Notes: generated from the letters alone by a model not told the origin. DNA of 64,000 bases from Myotis daubentonii (GCF_963259705.1 NC_081849.1:64002965-64066964); one strand, 5' to 3'. Counted from the stretch's first letter, positions 34,180 to 45,825 are shown. Numbers and translations: made by a program.

Positions 34180-34520
34180 GGAGACAACCAGTAAAAATAA
34201 CACATTCTCCACCCTTCAAGGCCTTTGAAGGCTCATCAGCAAGTGAGAGAGTCAGATGTGAAGGCCATTAATTGCAGCAATGTGCTCAGTGTAGAACAGA
34301 CTAGAATATGCAGTGTAAGGAGGCAGAGAGAAGGGCAGCATTAACTCAAACTAGAGACATCAGCGAAGGTCTCAGAGAGCTCTACTAGGGTTGAATCTGG
34401 AAAGGGTAAGTAGGAGGTTGCCAGGTACACAGGGAACATTCCAGGTGGAGGAAGCAGTGTGTGAAAAGGCAAGAAGGAGTAAGAAAAATTGTCTTCGGAC
34501 AACTTCAAGCACCTGTCTGC
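34180..34520 (-). repeat. L2 LINE fragment
   Basis: Reverse L2: 'aacattccaggtggaggaag' and 'cagtgtgtgaaaaggcaaga' match the reverse of the conserved L2 block. The preceding 'gaaggtctcagagagctcta' and 'gttgaatctggaaagg' fit the same element. Confidence 0.6.
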
Positions 34521-34623
34521 CGCTGACTTAGGGAGGAAGTTGAGGCTGAAAAGAGACACATCTTGGAGGTCTTTTTTATGGTGGGTCACAGCCATATGAT
34601 GCAGTGAGAAGTAAAAGGGAAAT

Positions 34624-34639
34624 AGGTCAAAATAGGTCA
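34624..34639 (+). promoter_or_regulatory. DR4 nuclear-receptor-like direct repeat
   Basis: AGGTCA AAAT AGGTCA: two exact half-sites with 4-bp spacing, the layout bound by thyroid-hormone or LXR receptors with RXR. A sequence match only. Confidence 0.35.
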
Positions 34640-34657
34640 ACAGCAAGGAGTTGTGTA

Positions 34658-34703
34658 TGTATTTTCTTGCATATTCATGAAATACCTTTGGAGAGGGGAA
34701 ATT
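34658..34703 (+). repeat. 46-bp duplicate of 33278-33323
   Basis: Matches the L1-derived segment at 33278-33323 with one difference (C to T in 'aatacct[c/t]tggagag'). The surrounding sequence is unrelated L2-type DNA. Confidence 0.9.
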
Positions 34704-34999
34704 AGAGATATAGAAGACACTGAGCGACCCATTGTTTTCACTGTAGGCAAAAGACGGGTCCTACGTCCAGTCGTGAAGTCGGTCCAGGCTTCGCATCTTC
34801 CTGGCTGAGATCCTAGGCCTCATGGAGAGGCAGAGACAAGCTGTCCTCCCTGTGCAGTTCCCTGCCCACAGCATCTGTTGTATCCCAGGATCCCAGGTCA
34901 CTGATCCAGACCACAGGGGGCTGACATTGATGAGACCTGTCCCGGAGAAGCGTCTTCTGCATAGGGTATGTCTCAAGGTCAAATGTGAGGCAACATGCT

Positions 35000-35465
35000 T
35001 CATGTTGTGCCATTGGCCTTTCCTAAACCCAGACTTGATCATGCACTTCCTTGGGTTTAAAAGCTTCCATGGGTCCTCTGCAGAATCCAGCCTAAATTCT
35101 CAGCCTGGTGCCTGGGTCCTTCTCAATGGGCTCCTCGCCTTCCCTGCAGCCTCATCTCCTGCTTCTCTCCCCGGCATCCCCACGCTCTCGCCTCCTGGTT
35201 GCTCAGGGAAAGCATATTTCTATTCAGAGGCTGGCTAAAGCTCACCATCTGTAAAGCCAGCCCAACAGTGGAGGCCAGAGTGAATCTAGGCTGTTAGTAC
35301 TGGGCAGTATCCTCTCTAGATTGTTTCTTTCTGTGCCCATTTCTTAGCTAAGTCTGTGGTTCTTATCCACGTGTGACTCATCTCTGTAGTCTCGGGGTCC
35401 GGCTCAGGGCCGGGCTCATGGTGGATGGTCAGTAAATGCTTGTTAATGAAAGAATGGATGCCTGA
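35000..35465 (+). repeat. L2 LINE, ORF2 end and 3' UTR
   Basis: Forward L2: 'cttgatcatgcacttccttg', 'aaaagcttccatgggtcctc', 'gcctcatctcctgcttctct' and the 3' end 'gtcagtaaatgcttgttaat' with 'gaaagaatggatg'. The 138-codon frame at 34822-35238 over this element is a decayed L2 reading frame or chance, not a host gene. Confidence 0.82.
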
Positions 35466-35469
35466 GAAG

Positions 35470-37635
35470 GAGGGAGGAGTGCTCGCTGGTAAAGAGATGG
35501 GCAAATGTTTTCTGAAAAGCGGTAAGTCATGAATGGTAAGTGGTACCCTCTACTTACTTGTCTCCTGTTTTTCTTTCATTCTTTCTCTCTTGCACTGCTC
35601 CTCTCAAACTCATTATTTTGGGGCATCCTTGGTACTCTGGAAATACCTGTCATGCTAGGCTTGTGTGTTTGGGACATGGATACCCAGATAAAACCCAGTA
35701 CCAGAACAGTCACTTGAGCTCTTATCGTTGAAAAATTAGAGCCCTCTAATGCAGATTTCTATTTTAAATTTCTTTGTTAAATATATTAGGAAATATTAGT
35801 TATAATGAAAATGAGAGATAGAAAAAAAATATAATTCAGTGTCTGACACAAAGTTGTTTTCTATGGTCCATAAGCTAAAATGTTTTTTCTCTTCAGAAAC
35901 TGATGATACGTTCAGTTTTTCCCTTAGGAAAATAGTTATGGATTTAGCAATCTTACTTTGAGCATAATTATCCAATGATTCCACCTAAATATTTCTTTTT
36001 TAATTTCGTCCCAAGGCCAAGCGTTAGTGCTTGAAATGATTAGTTCACACTGCAACTAATTTAGAATTTGAGTTAACACAGACACAGTTTGCATGTGTAT
36101 TCTCATTAGATTTGAAATAACCCTTTATCTCCAAAGTTTCAGAATTGTACTTACAAATGTGCAGAATTTCATCCAAGATTGTCACCAGTTTATAAACCAA
36201 GGGCTCAAGAAATCCAGGCCTCTTGACTCATCAGGGCCCACCAACTATTTTTAAAGACTTTAATGCTTATGATGCATGCATAGGTAATGCAGGCCCATTA
36301 CACATTTCAATTTTTAGTCAATTGATCTCATTTACTTATTAAGAGTCATTTATAGAAAAATCAATTTAAGTATCTGCAAAAGGTAATGCAGACAAAGACT
36401 TTGTAAATTAGTGAAAATTATGCAACTTTTAGGTATTATTAATGTCTGCAGGCCTTTAGCAAATACAAGACTGCATTTTAAAAGGTGTAGACAAACAACT
36501 GCCTATATTTGCCTACCATTTCTGCTACAAATAAATCTTTATTGTTTTTCATATTAAGCTAAACAAAACCAGAGAAGGTATTTCTGGAAAAATACACACC
36601 AGGAACTGCCCTATGCTGGTGGGTATCCAAACCTTTCCCACCTGAAAGCTCCCTTGTGGCTTGCAGTGTCTTGCTGCACCAGTGACAGATTTTGATGTGC
36701 CATCCAAGAGAAACCAAACTTTTGGAAAAAATGTCACAGACCACGCAGCATGTAAGTAACACTCTTCATGTGAAGATTCTAGGTGGCTCTGTTATAAAAG
36801 TTCTTGTGAGACAGAAATGCCATCTCACAGCTTGTGGCAGCCTGTGACCCACATCATAGCTGAGAGTTCTGCCCATTGAAGAGTGCTATACTAACTTCCA
36901 CAGTTGATGTCTGTGACATTTCACACCTGAACTTTGAATGTTAGAAAAGTTTTCCTGAACTCTTGTTTCATGATGGTGGGTGGTTTTGTTTGTTTGTTAA
37001 ACTTTTAGGAAGTATGGTAGTTGGAAGTAATGATTTCCCTAAGGAGTTGTCCATTATAGCTTTAATTTTGGCGAAAAATGCCTTCCCCCCCTTCAATAAA
37101 CTTCTTACTTAAGTCCTGGTATGCTTTTAAGCTCTACTATTTTTGAAGAAAGGCATTAAATAGTCATTCAGTTAATCTCTTACCTCTCCCCGAGGTAGCA
37201 TTTAAGAAGATATCAGGATTTAGGCCTGGTTTAAGCTCCAGAGCTTAGGGATTTGTGTGCAGAAAGTTGATTAGAGAATGTGCTGGAAAAAATACCTGGG
37301 AGGGATGGGGGAAGGAGAATGGGGAGAAGGAGGAGTTGAGTTGCAATGAAGCTAGGATCTAAAACTAGGACGGTCCCTCACAGTGGTCTTATACTGAAGC
37401 AAGGGAGTGGGCTTTTGTACCCATCCCCAACCATCAGTATGAGATGTGGCTGGAAGGGCATGGCCCTCTGGTGTTGGCCAAGGGCAAGGCCTCGGGAGGG
37501 TCTCAGTTGTGAGTTATCAGTAGCTGAAATGCCTGGCAGCTGGGGGAGTGAGTGTTGTGGTCTTGAAGGGAGGTCTGGGCAGAATTGCCCAGCACCCACT
37601 CCAGAGCTTTAACATCAAATTAGCACCTGAGCAAC
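35470..37635. other. Repeat-poor non-coding DNA
   Basis: No named transposon is visible. 36000-36550 is AT-rich with several TAAT-type homeodomain-like cores. No exon was recognised; frames on both strands near 36549-36762 and 37346-37612 overlap and lack domains. Confidence 0.45.
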
Positions 37636-37681
37636 AGTAGCCTCATGACAGCACTGTCTCACCCACCTTGTTCCCCTAGCA

Positions 37682-38155
37682 CAGTGATGGCGAACCTTTT
37701 GAGCTCGGCGTGTCAGCATTTTGAAAAACCCTAACTTAACTCTGGTGCTGTGTTACGTATAGAAATTTTTTTGATATTTGCCACCATAGTAAAACAAAGA
37801 CTTATATTTTTGGTATTTATTTTATATATTTAAATTTTTCTTAACAAAGAAAAATCGCCCTAACCGGTTTGGCTCAGTGGATAGAACATCGGCCTGCGGA
37901 CTCGAGGGTCCCAGGTTCGATTCCGGTCAGGGGCATGTACCTTGGTTGCGGGCACATCCCCAGTGGGGGGTGTGCAGGAGGCAGCTGATCAATGTTTCTC
38001 TCTTTCATTGATGTTTCTAACTCTCTATCCCTCTCCCTTTCTCTCTGTAAAAAATCAATAAAATATATTTTAAAAAAAGAAAAAAAGAAAAATCAACCAA
38101 AAAAATGAGTTTGCGTGTCACCTCTGACACATGTGTCACAGGTTTGCCATCACTG
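37682..38155. mobile_element. hAT non-autonomous DNA transposon (C), carrying a Ves SINE
   Basis: Ends are 'CAGTGATGGCGAACCTTTTG' on the left and, on the other strand, 'CAGTGATGGCAAACCTGTGA' on the right. A perfect 8-bp duplication 'ccctagca' lies at 37674-37681 and 38156-38163. Without the inserted SINE it is about 236 bp. Confidence 0.96.
37857..38083 (+). mobile_element. Ves SINE inside hAT (C)
   Basis: Forward Ves with an intact head 'gccctaaccggtttggctca', box B 'ggttcgattccggtc' and a 3' end 'aaaatcaataaaatatattt'. It is flanked by the 11-bp duplication 'aaagaaaaatc' at 37846-37856 and 38084-38094. Confidence 0.97.
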
Positions 38156-38215
38156 CCCTAGCACAGAGTAGATCTCAGTAGATATTTGCTGAATGAGTGA
38201 CTGAATGAGAGAATA

Positions 38216-38868
38216 AGCATGATTCCTAATTTGCAAGGAATATACAAATTAGGGTACTTTTAATAATCTTTGTCAAAATTGAGGAACTTTATTTGCCTAT
38301 AAACTTCCAAAGTAGAGGCTGAAATCTTTATAGATATGTTAAAACTTTGTGCATAAGCTCTGCCATTTCCTGAGTTTGTGCATGGCGGAGAAATATTGTG
38401 AATCTACTTGAGTAGCCAGGAAAGTGGCAGATGAGTTTTCTTCTAAGCCAGAAAAAGTCAATGCATTCAGGGAAAACTATTTCTTAAATTCAAAATCAGG
38501 ACATATGGCATGATGAGGTTTGATAGTAGGAGAAAATATTTAAAATTAGATCTTCCCTGGAAAATCTGGGAGGCATCTTTGCCAGACTCATAGGCTGAGG
38601 GTTGAGTTATTGGTTATGACTGAGTTTTTGAGACAGTGGAATTGAGTCATTGAGGCTGGTTCCTGACCAGCCTATGGGCTGTGGCTTGGCAGGGGCCACA
38701 TTCGTGCCATGTGTTGACATCACCATTAGCAGGTTCAGTAGCTTTAGAGCCTGTATGTGGACAGCACTTTTCAGTCTATGAGACAAATTAAAATGAGCAA
38801 TCTCATTTGATTCTCAAGTATAGGAAGGGAGTAAAAGTACTTTCCTATGGCATTACACTAATAACATA
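38216..38868. other. Unannotated non-coding DNA
   Basis: No repeat or gene recognised. Confidence 0.45.
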
Positions 38869-38869
38869 G

Positions 38870-39318
38870 CCACAAAAGTCATTAACAAAATATTAGCAAA
38901 TTGAGCCTAGCCATGAGTGGGATTTATTTCAAGAATGCAAGATTCTTTAAACATTAAAAAATCAATCATTATAATTAGATACATTACAGAATATGGAAGG
39001 AAATCATGTGATGGTGTCAATGAACAGAGAAAACACATTTGAAAATTCTACACTCTCAGTAAACAGAACTCGAAGGGGACCTCTTCAACTTGATAGAGGA
39101 CATTGATGAAAAACCTTTAGGTCACAGCATATTTAGTGGAGAAACATTAAGCCTGTTTCCCATAAGAATGGGAGTAAGGTTAAGGCGTACATGCACCACT
39201 TCAATTCAACATTGTACTGGAGGTCTTAGCCATTGTACTAAGACAAGAAAAAAAAAAGCTTGGAAAAGAAGAAGCAAAGCTAACATTATTTGCAGATGAC
39301 ACGACTATCTTTATATTG
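38870..39318 (+). pseudogene. Old L1 ORF2 fragment (reverse-transcriptase domain)
   Basis: Forward internal piece of L1 ORF2. Blocks include 'gggatttatttcaagaatgc', 'aatcatgtgatggtgtcaat', 'cattgtactggaggtcttag' and the RT active-site block encoding F-A-D-D at 39289-39300, followed by T-T-I-F-I. The frame is broken by many changes, so it is a dead remnant. The strand is clear from the sense of the FADD codons. Confidence 0.85.
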
Positions 39319-39319
39319 C

Positions 39320-39440
39320 CACCATAGGGATGAGGAAACAAACTGAGGGAGATTAAGTGACCTCTGTGAGTTCTAGCAGGTCGAAAAGATGGAGCTGGCA
39401 CTGAAACCTAGGTCTTCTGACTTCAAACACTGGAATAAGA
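39320..39440 (-). repeat. MIR SINE
   Basis: Reverse MIR: 'agggatgaggaaacaaactg', 'agggagattaagtgacctct', 'ctggcactgaaacctaggtc', 'ttctgacttcaaacac'. Confidence 0.82.
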
Positions 39441-40105
39441 AGAGGAAATATTTCATTGTTTTAAAAAATATCCAAAGTAAAATTTACAAAAGATTCAGTG
39501 GCATTGGAAGTTTTCCAGAGAAAATAAAATGAAAACGGGGATAGGGAAGCTTATCAGTACAGGAGAGTGTCCTTTGGCCTGAGCACACTAAAATGTGGAC
39601 AAGTGTGGCTAGGGTGGACGTGGATCCATTCAACAGATCCTGAAATAAACTGAGGGAAACCCTCAGCATTGGCCCAGGCAAGGTAAGGACTGATGAAAAA
39701 TGCTTTTTCATAGTCACTTCAATATACTTATGAAACTCATTATAAGAGGTGGTACAGGATGGACCAGGTTTGGAGAAAAAGATGTCAAGAGACCTGTAAC
39801 TGAGGGTGATCATGCCATTCATCAGCATAAGGCTGACTTTTATGAGCAAAAGGAGGTGCTATAAATAATGACTCCAAGTCAACAGGCATAAGCCAAGACT
39901 ATCCTGGGCAAACTGGGACATTGATTCCCCAAACCTATAATAGGCGTAAAGGAAACTGGCATGTTGGAGAGAGGAGGGCAATAATAAAAGTTTTGTGAAA
40001 TTTGCTCACACTCTGGTTTAGTCCCTCAGGCCAGGCAAACACAGGTGAATGTCTTAGGGCCTGGAACCCCTTTTAGGAGGGTTAGGGTTTTCCCTGATCT
40101 TGCCG
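39441..40105. other. Unannotated non-coding DNA
   Basis: A 121-codon minus-strand frame (39484-39849) has no domain I recognise and no supporting context. Confidence 0.4.
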
Positions 40106-40107
40106 CT

Positions 40108-40345
40108 AATATAATAATCAAGAACAATAGCTACTGTGCATTCAGTGCTTCCTGTAGGCCAGGCCCTCTGAGAAGTGCTTTATGTGAACAATTTCATTCA
40201 GCAGCCCTAGGAGTAGGGCACGACTTCCATTTTCCAAGTGAAGAAAAAGCCACTCAGAGAGGTTGAGTAACTTTCCCAAGGCCCCTCAGCTTGAAGGCAT
40301 TGGAGCTGGGATTTGAATCCAGACTCCTAAGCATAATGTTAACCA
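40108..40345 (-). repeat. MIR SINE
   Basis: Reverse MIR, nearly complete: 'gaacaatagctactgtgcat', 'cagtgcttcctgtaggccag', 'cactcagagaggttgagtaa', 'ctttcccaaggcccctcagc', 'gagctgggatttgaatccag'. Confidence 0.88.
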
Positions 40346-41223
40346 GCCCTTCGTTTCTGCCTTTTGAGGTACAGGCCATTCATTTCAAGGAGCCAGGAAT
40401 CGGATGAGTGTAAAGTTAGATAAGTACCAGAGTAGAAATAGGGGGACCTTGGCAACATCCCCAGCCTCTCTTAGGTCTGGGCCTACCCCAGTCCTACACT
40501 AAGAGGCGCAGAAGTGCAAGGGTGGGTGTTGGCAGCTGCCCATGCAGGCATAGCCCAGGCTTTGGACCTGGGTCAGCGCCAGGCTCTTGTTTATTATTTC
40601 ATTGTGAGTCTGTGTGGACCAATGCCTGCTGCAGACGGGAATCTTCTCCCTCCAGATCCTGTATCTCATTCCTAGCACCACCGGGTCATCATAGGGCCAC
40701 ACAGCCCACATTTAATTTTTTTTTTTTGGCTCTTTCCATCAGTCAATCTGTGGGCCTCCTTAATTATTTTTATTGCTTTTCTCTGAACTCTTCAATTTGC
40801 GAGCATATTGCCTTTCGGGTAGTGAGATACCAGAAATGTTCAGAGAAGTTATAATCTGTGTATGATGTAATGCTTCGGCCTAAGAAGTTGAAAATCATAG
40901 TAGTCGTTTGAACTGCCATCGCTCTCATAACCCGCCATCAATTTGGTCATCTCCAATCAACTTGACTTTTTTTTTTTTCAGTTATGGTGAATACGTGGTT
41001 TGATGTCAATATAACTTCCATCTGGAATATTCCAAGATGTGTGCATTAAAAGCAAAAACAGTGATGCAAATTCAGGAAGCAAAAAGAAATAATTTTTTGG
41101 TCTCTGCTCATTTACTGATCATCTACTGTAAACCAGAGTCCAGACGCCATGTTCAGAGGAATCTTATCTTGGAATGCTTGGAATATTTTAAATATTTTGT
41201 TCATTAAAGATTACTCTTGTTTT
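40346..41223. other. Unannotated non-coding DNA
   Basis: No gene or named repeat recognised. The 110-codon frame at 40522-40854 has no domain. Confidence 0.45.
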
Positions 41224-41239
41224 CTGGGACACACTTTTT

Positions 41240-41433
41240 TATTTAAGAACTTTTAAAAATATATGTTTTTATTGATTTTAGAGAAAGAGTAATGGAGAGG
41301 GAGAGAATGCATTGATGTGAGAGAGGAACACCCATCAGCTGCCTTCTGCGCACCCTCCTCCCCGACTGGGCATTGAGCTCACCACCTGGGTGCATGGGAC
41401 AAGGCTCAATCAACTGAGCCACACCAGCCAGGG
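41240..41433 (-). mobile_element. Ves SINE
   Basis: Reverse, diverged Ves with a shortened head: 'atgtttttattgattttaga', 'cccatcagctgccttctgcg', 'caactgagccacaccagcca'. Flanks 'ctgggacacacttttt' (41224-41239) and 'ctgggacacccttttc' (from 41434) fit an imperfect target duplication. Confidence 0.9.
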
Positions 41434-41449
41434 CTGGGACACCCTTTTC

Positions 41450-44400
41450 ATCATTAGATGTTGGCTCTCCCGTTCTTATTTGTAGATTGGTAGCTCTTAG
41501 TTTCTGGTGACAGTGACCCATTTGTGATTCAGGTTACATGTAACAATCTTTGGTTTGGTTATTTTGAAGTGAAATATAGTTTGGCAAGAATAGTTATAGC
41601 AATCAGGATATCACATGAAAAGGTTAACCATATCTAAAACTCTTTTTTCCTAAGGAAAAAAACACAACTAAGTGAAGTTAGAGTTTAAAAAAAATAATTT
41701 AAACTCAAGTCTGCAACTTGCCTTCCCTCCAATGTAAGCCACTCTGATTATTTTTTAAAGTCTGTTTGTTGTTGGAGTAACTTCAGTTTTTTCACTTTTT
41801 ATTATTTGCCCAAAGATGTCTACATGAATATTAGTTCCCAAATGATGGTCTTGTCTCCCCAAAACATTAAAAAAAAAAAAAAGAAGACATTGCTGATCCC
41901 AGCTGGGCCCACAGCCCCAACAGCTATGTCCCTGATCTCAGGATGGCACAGATTTTGTTGTTCCTCAAGTTGGTTCCATTTGGAATTTAGGCCCATGAGC
42001 CTCTCAAAAGGTTTCGTTCATGGTGTAAGAATTCATTTTCTTCCAAGAATCTACCTAGGTTTCAAAGTTGGCCTCATTTTCTGGAAGGTCAGCCTTACCT
42101 GGGGGTGGAGAGGGGTGACAGTGGAAATGGATTTCTTTAGTCCATTTTGTTTGAAAATGAAAACAGATCCATTCTTCGGTGTGTGTCTTTGGTTAAAAGC
42201 AGGAACACAATGCCATCGTCAAGTACCACCCTAAAAACTGCTCAGCAAAGTCACGACAATATCCTCTTTTGAACCTCTCCTGACTTTGTGTCTTTCTGTA
42301 ATATACAGTATAATTTATAAAAGTGTGAGCAACTGTGGAATTGTTCTCCTAATAGATTCTGAAGATTCCAATTTCCATTCTGCCACACAAGACTGAAAAT
42401 CCACTTGTGCTCACTTATCTGTATCTGTACCTCATCCCCACGCTGCATCAAAAATCAGGTTCAGGTGCAGGTTAAGAGCACACATTTACCTCCAGAATAT
42501 GGGGCTTATTAAATATCTCTCCACAATTAACATCACCATATCAATAAGAATTATCATTAGGTCCTGTCAATCAGGTGCTGAATTTTGCTTCAGGGAAACG
42601 AAACAATTTAAATTATAGCAAGTGCTCCCCCCCTTTTTTTACATGCTCCTCTTTAAATTGGATAATTATGTGGCTTTTCATTAGATTCCTCTAAGCATAA
42701 TAGATCACAATATTCACCCTTTGACCTTGGTGATGAATGTTTCTGGTGAAAACATGTGACAAGCAGTGTTCTGAAGAGAACAAAATAGGGAATAACTGGA
42801 AATTGTGTAAAACGAAAGGGAAAAGCACGATGAAAGCACCACAGCCTTGAAGGTGGATGCACAAAATGTATTCGTAAATGGGGCGATGATATGAATTGCG
42901 GTGAAAAGAGGCTATTTTTGGTTGTGGATGGAAACACTGATTTTTCTTCAGGAAAGCTGCACATCAGAAAATACCAGTCTCGATTGAATGGCCAGCACAG
43001 ATGGAGAGAATCTGCTGGGTTACGGGGAGATTCACGTGACTCGCTGCATCGTGGAACACCTGCAATGGGAATCTGAGGGCACTTCTCACTTGATTGCTCT
43101 TTATGGGAGTTCCAGATGTGAGGACAGCTTAAAATGGAGGTGATTTGGTCTTGGGGGATCTATAATCTTATAGGGGATGTCGGGGAAAGGCAAGAGGAGC
43201 AAGTAGAGCTCTAATCTCCCCACCCACCTCCTTTTGGTCAGTGCTTGGGCAGCCTGCCCTGCTAGAGCTTGGGTGCCTCCCATATCGCCAAAGTCCTCAT
43301 TCTCTGATGGCTGAAGGGGGCTGGGGCATCCCAAAGTTGGCCCATCAAATCTCATTATCCCATTTATGACTTAGGGAATGGCCCAACCATGACCCAGAAT
43401 GACATGATAGAAGGGCTGGGAATTGACCATAGGTTGGTCTAACTCCCAAGTCCATGTTTTCTAGTTAAAGGCAGCACATAGCAGAATAGTATTGCATCTC
43501 CCAAGAATCATCCATGCCTTTTCCGTAAATTTGTCCCCAACTGACCTTTCCAGGTCTCACACTCAGAATTGATTTGGGTCATTATGAACTTAATATTACT
43601 ATCAATCTTGCTAGTTGTGCAATTTATTTTGCTTAACAGAATACATGCAAGAGAAGAAACATCTGCCTCCATAAATTGATTTCTTCCGGAGAATTCCACT
43701 TTGGGATAAGAATTTGCAGTGATTAATGTGTGTGCTTATAGAAGATTAAGAAAGTGACCAGGTTTGAAACCACCGTTCCTTTTGTTTACTTGCAGATCTG
43801 GTCTGCTTAAGGTCAAATTCACACTGGACCCTTGTTCCTGACCTCCACCAGGTAGATTCGCGTGGAGATATCCTCAGTGGCAGCAATCCTTTGCCTCTTT
43901 GCACAGAGCCTGTCAGGAAGAGAAATAGTTAAAGTCCATTTGAGCTCAGTCTGGGATTTACCTGTGATTTGTCACGGACATCAGGCAATTACTGGCACAC
44001 AGAGCTGAAGGAGAACTGAGAGAGGGAGGCTCTGCCTCTCCAGCAAGATCATTATCTCTGCATCAGTCACCGTTTGCCTTCCCAGCTCAACTGTACACAA
44101 AAGAGATCTTTTACCTTCTCCCTAGTCAGCCATATGCTGCAATAACTGGAAAAGATGGGTAATAGTGGTTGTTGTAAGTACGTGGGGGCTCCAGTAGGTG
44201 TCCCTAAGAGCTCCATAGGAGGGGCTGTCATTTTTCTCTGAGATTTAAACCTTCAACACAAATACATCAGAGTGGAGGTACTAGAAGTCATCTGAAGGAA
44301 CTGACATAGTCCCGCAAGCCTACACAATTCAAATACAACCTGTTTGAACATTTTATTAGACAATCTAAACAAAGAACGATTTGATCAGAAAGGGGGAAGA

Positions 44401-44985
44401 TTGCTCAGCCATGGAAGCAGGACAAAAATAGAGAGAGTGGAAATCAATCGACAGGTAATTTCTGAAGCTTTTGGCAGTGGTGTCTCTAATGTGGTGATGG
44501 AAGCCATAGCCATTAGGTGTGTGTGACAGTCTTCAAGGATGCAGGTTCCTTTGATAAGAACATTCTATCCTATCATGGTGCCACGTACACATTTAGTTTT
44601 TTTTGTCTTGATTCAGTGTTCATCAAATAGCCTTCAGATTGTTGCTTCCTGTGAACATTTGCCAACAGAAAGGAGACACAGTGATGACATTGACTTAGAT
44701 TATCCCTGACAGTGATTTCTCACTAAAATTGCTAATGATGTGTTTTGATTTTACACATAGAATATTATATTCCTGGTGTGTGTCTAAAAAGAGTTGGGCC
44801 ACTCCTCTCTGTGCTGACAAAGGCAGGATCTTGAGCCTTCAAGCTTAAGACCTGGGGCGGTGGGAATTCACTAAGCTGATGCCATGCTAAGAAGCCTCCT
44901 CCAGGAAAAGCTGCTTGCACTTCACCTTGGCACTTACCTGGAGACAGCTGCATTCCTGGAAGCATTAAAAAAACATTTTAACTAT
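41450..44985. other. Repeat-poor non-coding DNA (about 3.5 kb)
   Basis: I recognise no transposon here. The longest frame (41806-42234, 142 codons) starts next to an A run and has no domain. A CACGTG E-box with full TCACGTGA palindrome lies at 43032-43039. Confidence 0.4.
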
Positions 44986-45247
44986 TTTTAAGTGCATTTA
45001 CATCATCACTATCCATCTCCAAAACTTTTTCATCATCCCAACCTGAAACTTGGTACCTATTAAACAATACATCCCATTCCACCCCCCTACATCTTCTGGA
45101 AACCACTGTTCTACTTTCTGTCTCTGTGAATTTGACTGCTTTAGGTACTGTGGGTAAGTGGAATCACATAATATTTGTCCTTTTGTGTTTTATGTGTTTC
45201 ATGTAGCATAATGTCTTCAAGTTTCATCCATGATGTAGCTAGTATTT
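44975..45247 (-). repeat. Old L1, 3' region (antisense), left part
   Basis: 'ttaactatttttaagtgcat', 'ctggaaaccactgttctact', 'tctgtctctgtgaatttgac', 'ggaatcacataatatttgtc' are the usual old L1 ORF2 3' region in reverse. Confidence 0.85.
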
Positions 45248-45257
45248 GAATTTCCTT

Positions 45258-45419
45258 GACAGTGACATCAGAGGAATGGCAGCGCAAGGACAAATCTTTT
45301 CCTTTCCCCCTGACATTTCAACAAGTTTACCATCTATAATTCAACAAAGAAATCCCTGCTCAGCACAGACGCACACCTGAGAGATCCGAGCATAGAAACA
45401 ACTGAAGGTGAACATCCGA
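45258..45419 (+). mobile_element. 162-bp insert of L1/HAL1 5'-UTR-like sequence, no A-tail
   Basis: This segment interrupts an old L1 and is flanked by a 10-bp duplication 'gaatttcctt' at 45248-45257 and 45420-45429. Its text ('tgacatcagaggaatggcag', 'cgcaaggacaaatctttt', 'gaaatccctgctcagcacag') reads like the 5' UTR of an L1-type element in sense. There is no 3' end and no poly-A tail. The identity is uncertain. Confidence 0.55.
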
Positions 45420-45429
45420 GAATTTCCTT

Positions 45430-45600
45430 CCTTTTAAAGCTGAATAATAGTCATGTATATACCGCATTTTGTTAAACCTTTCATTTCCTGATGGACATTT
45501 GGGTTGTTTCTACCTTTTGACTTGTGAATAATGCAGCTATAAATACGGATGTACAAATATCTATTCAATCCCTGCTTTTAATTCTTTTGAATATGAGAGA
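45430..45600 (-). repeat. Old L1, 3' region (antisense), right part
   Basis: Continues the element at 44975: 'ccttttaaagctgaataata', 'gatggacatttgggttgttt', 'tgtgaataatgcagctataa'. Confidence 0.85.
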
Positions 45601-45639
45601 AAGCATCATACATTTCTATATTATTCATACCCGATCTTT

Positions 45640-45825
45640 TCATAGTGCTCTATATTTTACAAAGCATGTCAACATATTTTTTGAATGCTATGAGTAGGTA
45701 GGTAAGAAGATAGACAGGGTTATCATCTTCATTCTGTTTAAGGTAAACAGAGGTTCAAAAAGGTAAATGGAGGATCTTGGAGTCAAATGCTGACCTTCTA
45801 ACCACAATCCTAGGGCTTTAAAAAA
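45640..45825 (-). repeat. MIR SINE
   Basis: Reverse MIR: 'catcttcattctgtttaagg', 'taaacagaggttcaaaaagg', 'gagtcaaatgctgaccttct'. Confidence 0.7.

Larger units (their letters stand above)
37640..38215 (+). repeat. L2 3' end split by an hAT element
   Basis: Joining 37640-37681 to 38164-38215 gives the L2 terminal order: 'cactgtctcacccaccttgt', 'tcccctagcacagagtagat', 'ctcagtagatatttgctgaa', 'tgagtgactgaatgag'. The hAT element at 37682 interrupts it. Confidence 0.82.

Noticed and set aside
34822..35238. 138-codon frame
   Set aside because: Lies over an L2 copy; no host-gene domain.
37857..37930. tRNA-like sequence with A and B box text
   Set aside because: It is the head of a Ves SINE, as at the other Ves copies; not a tRNA gene.
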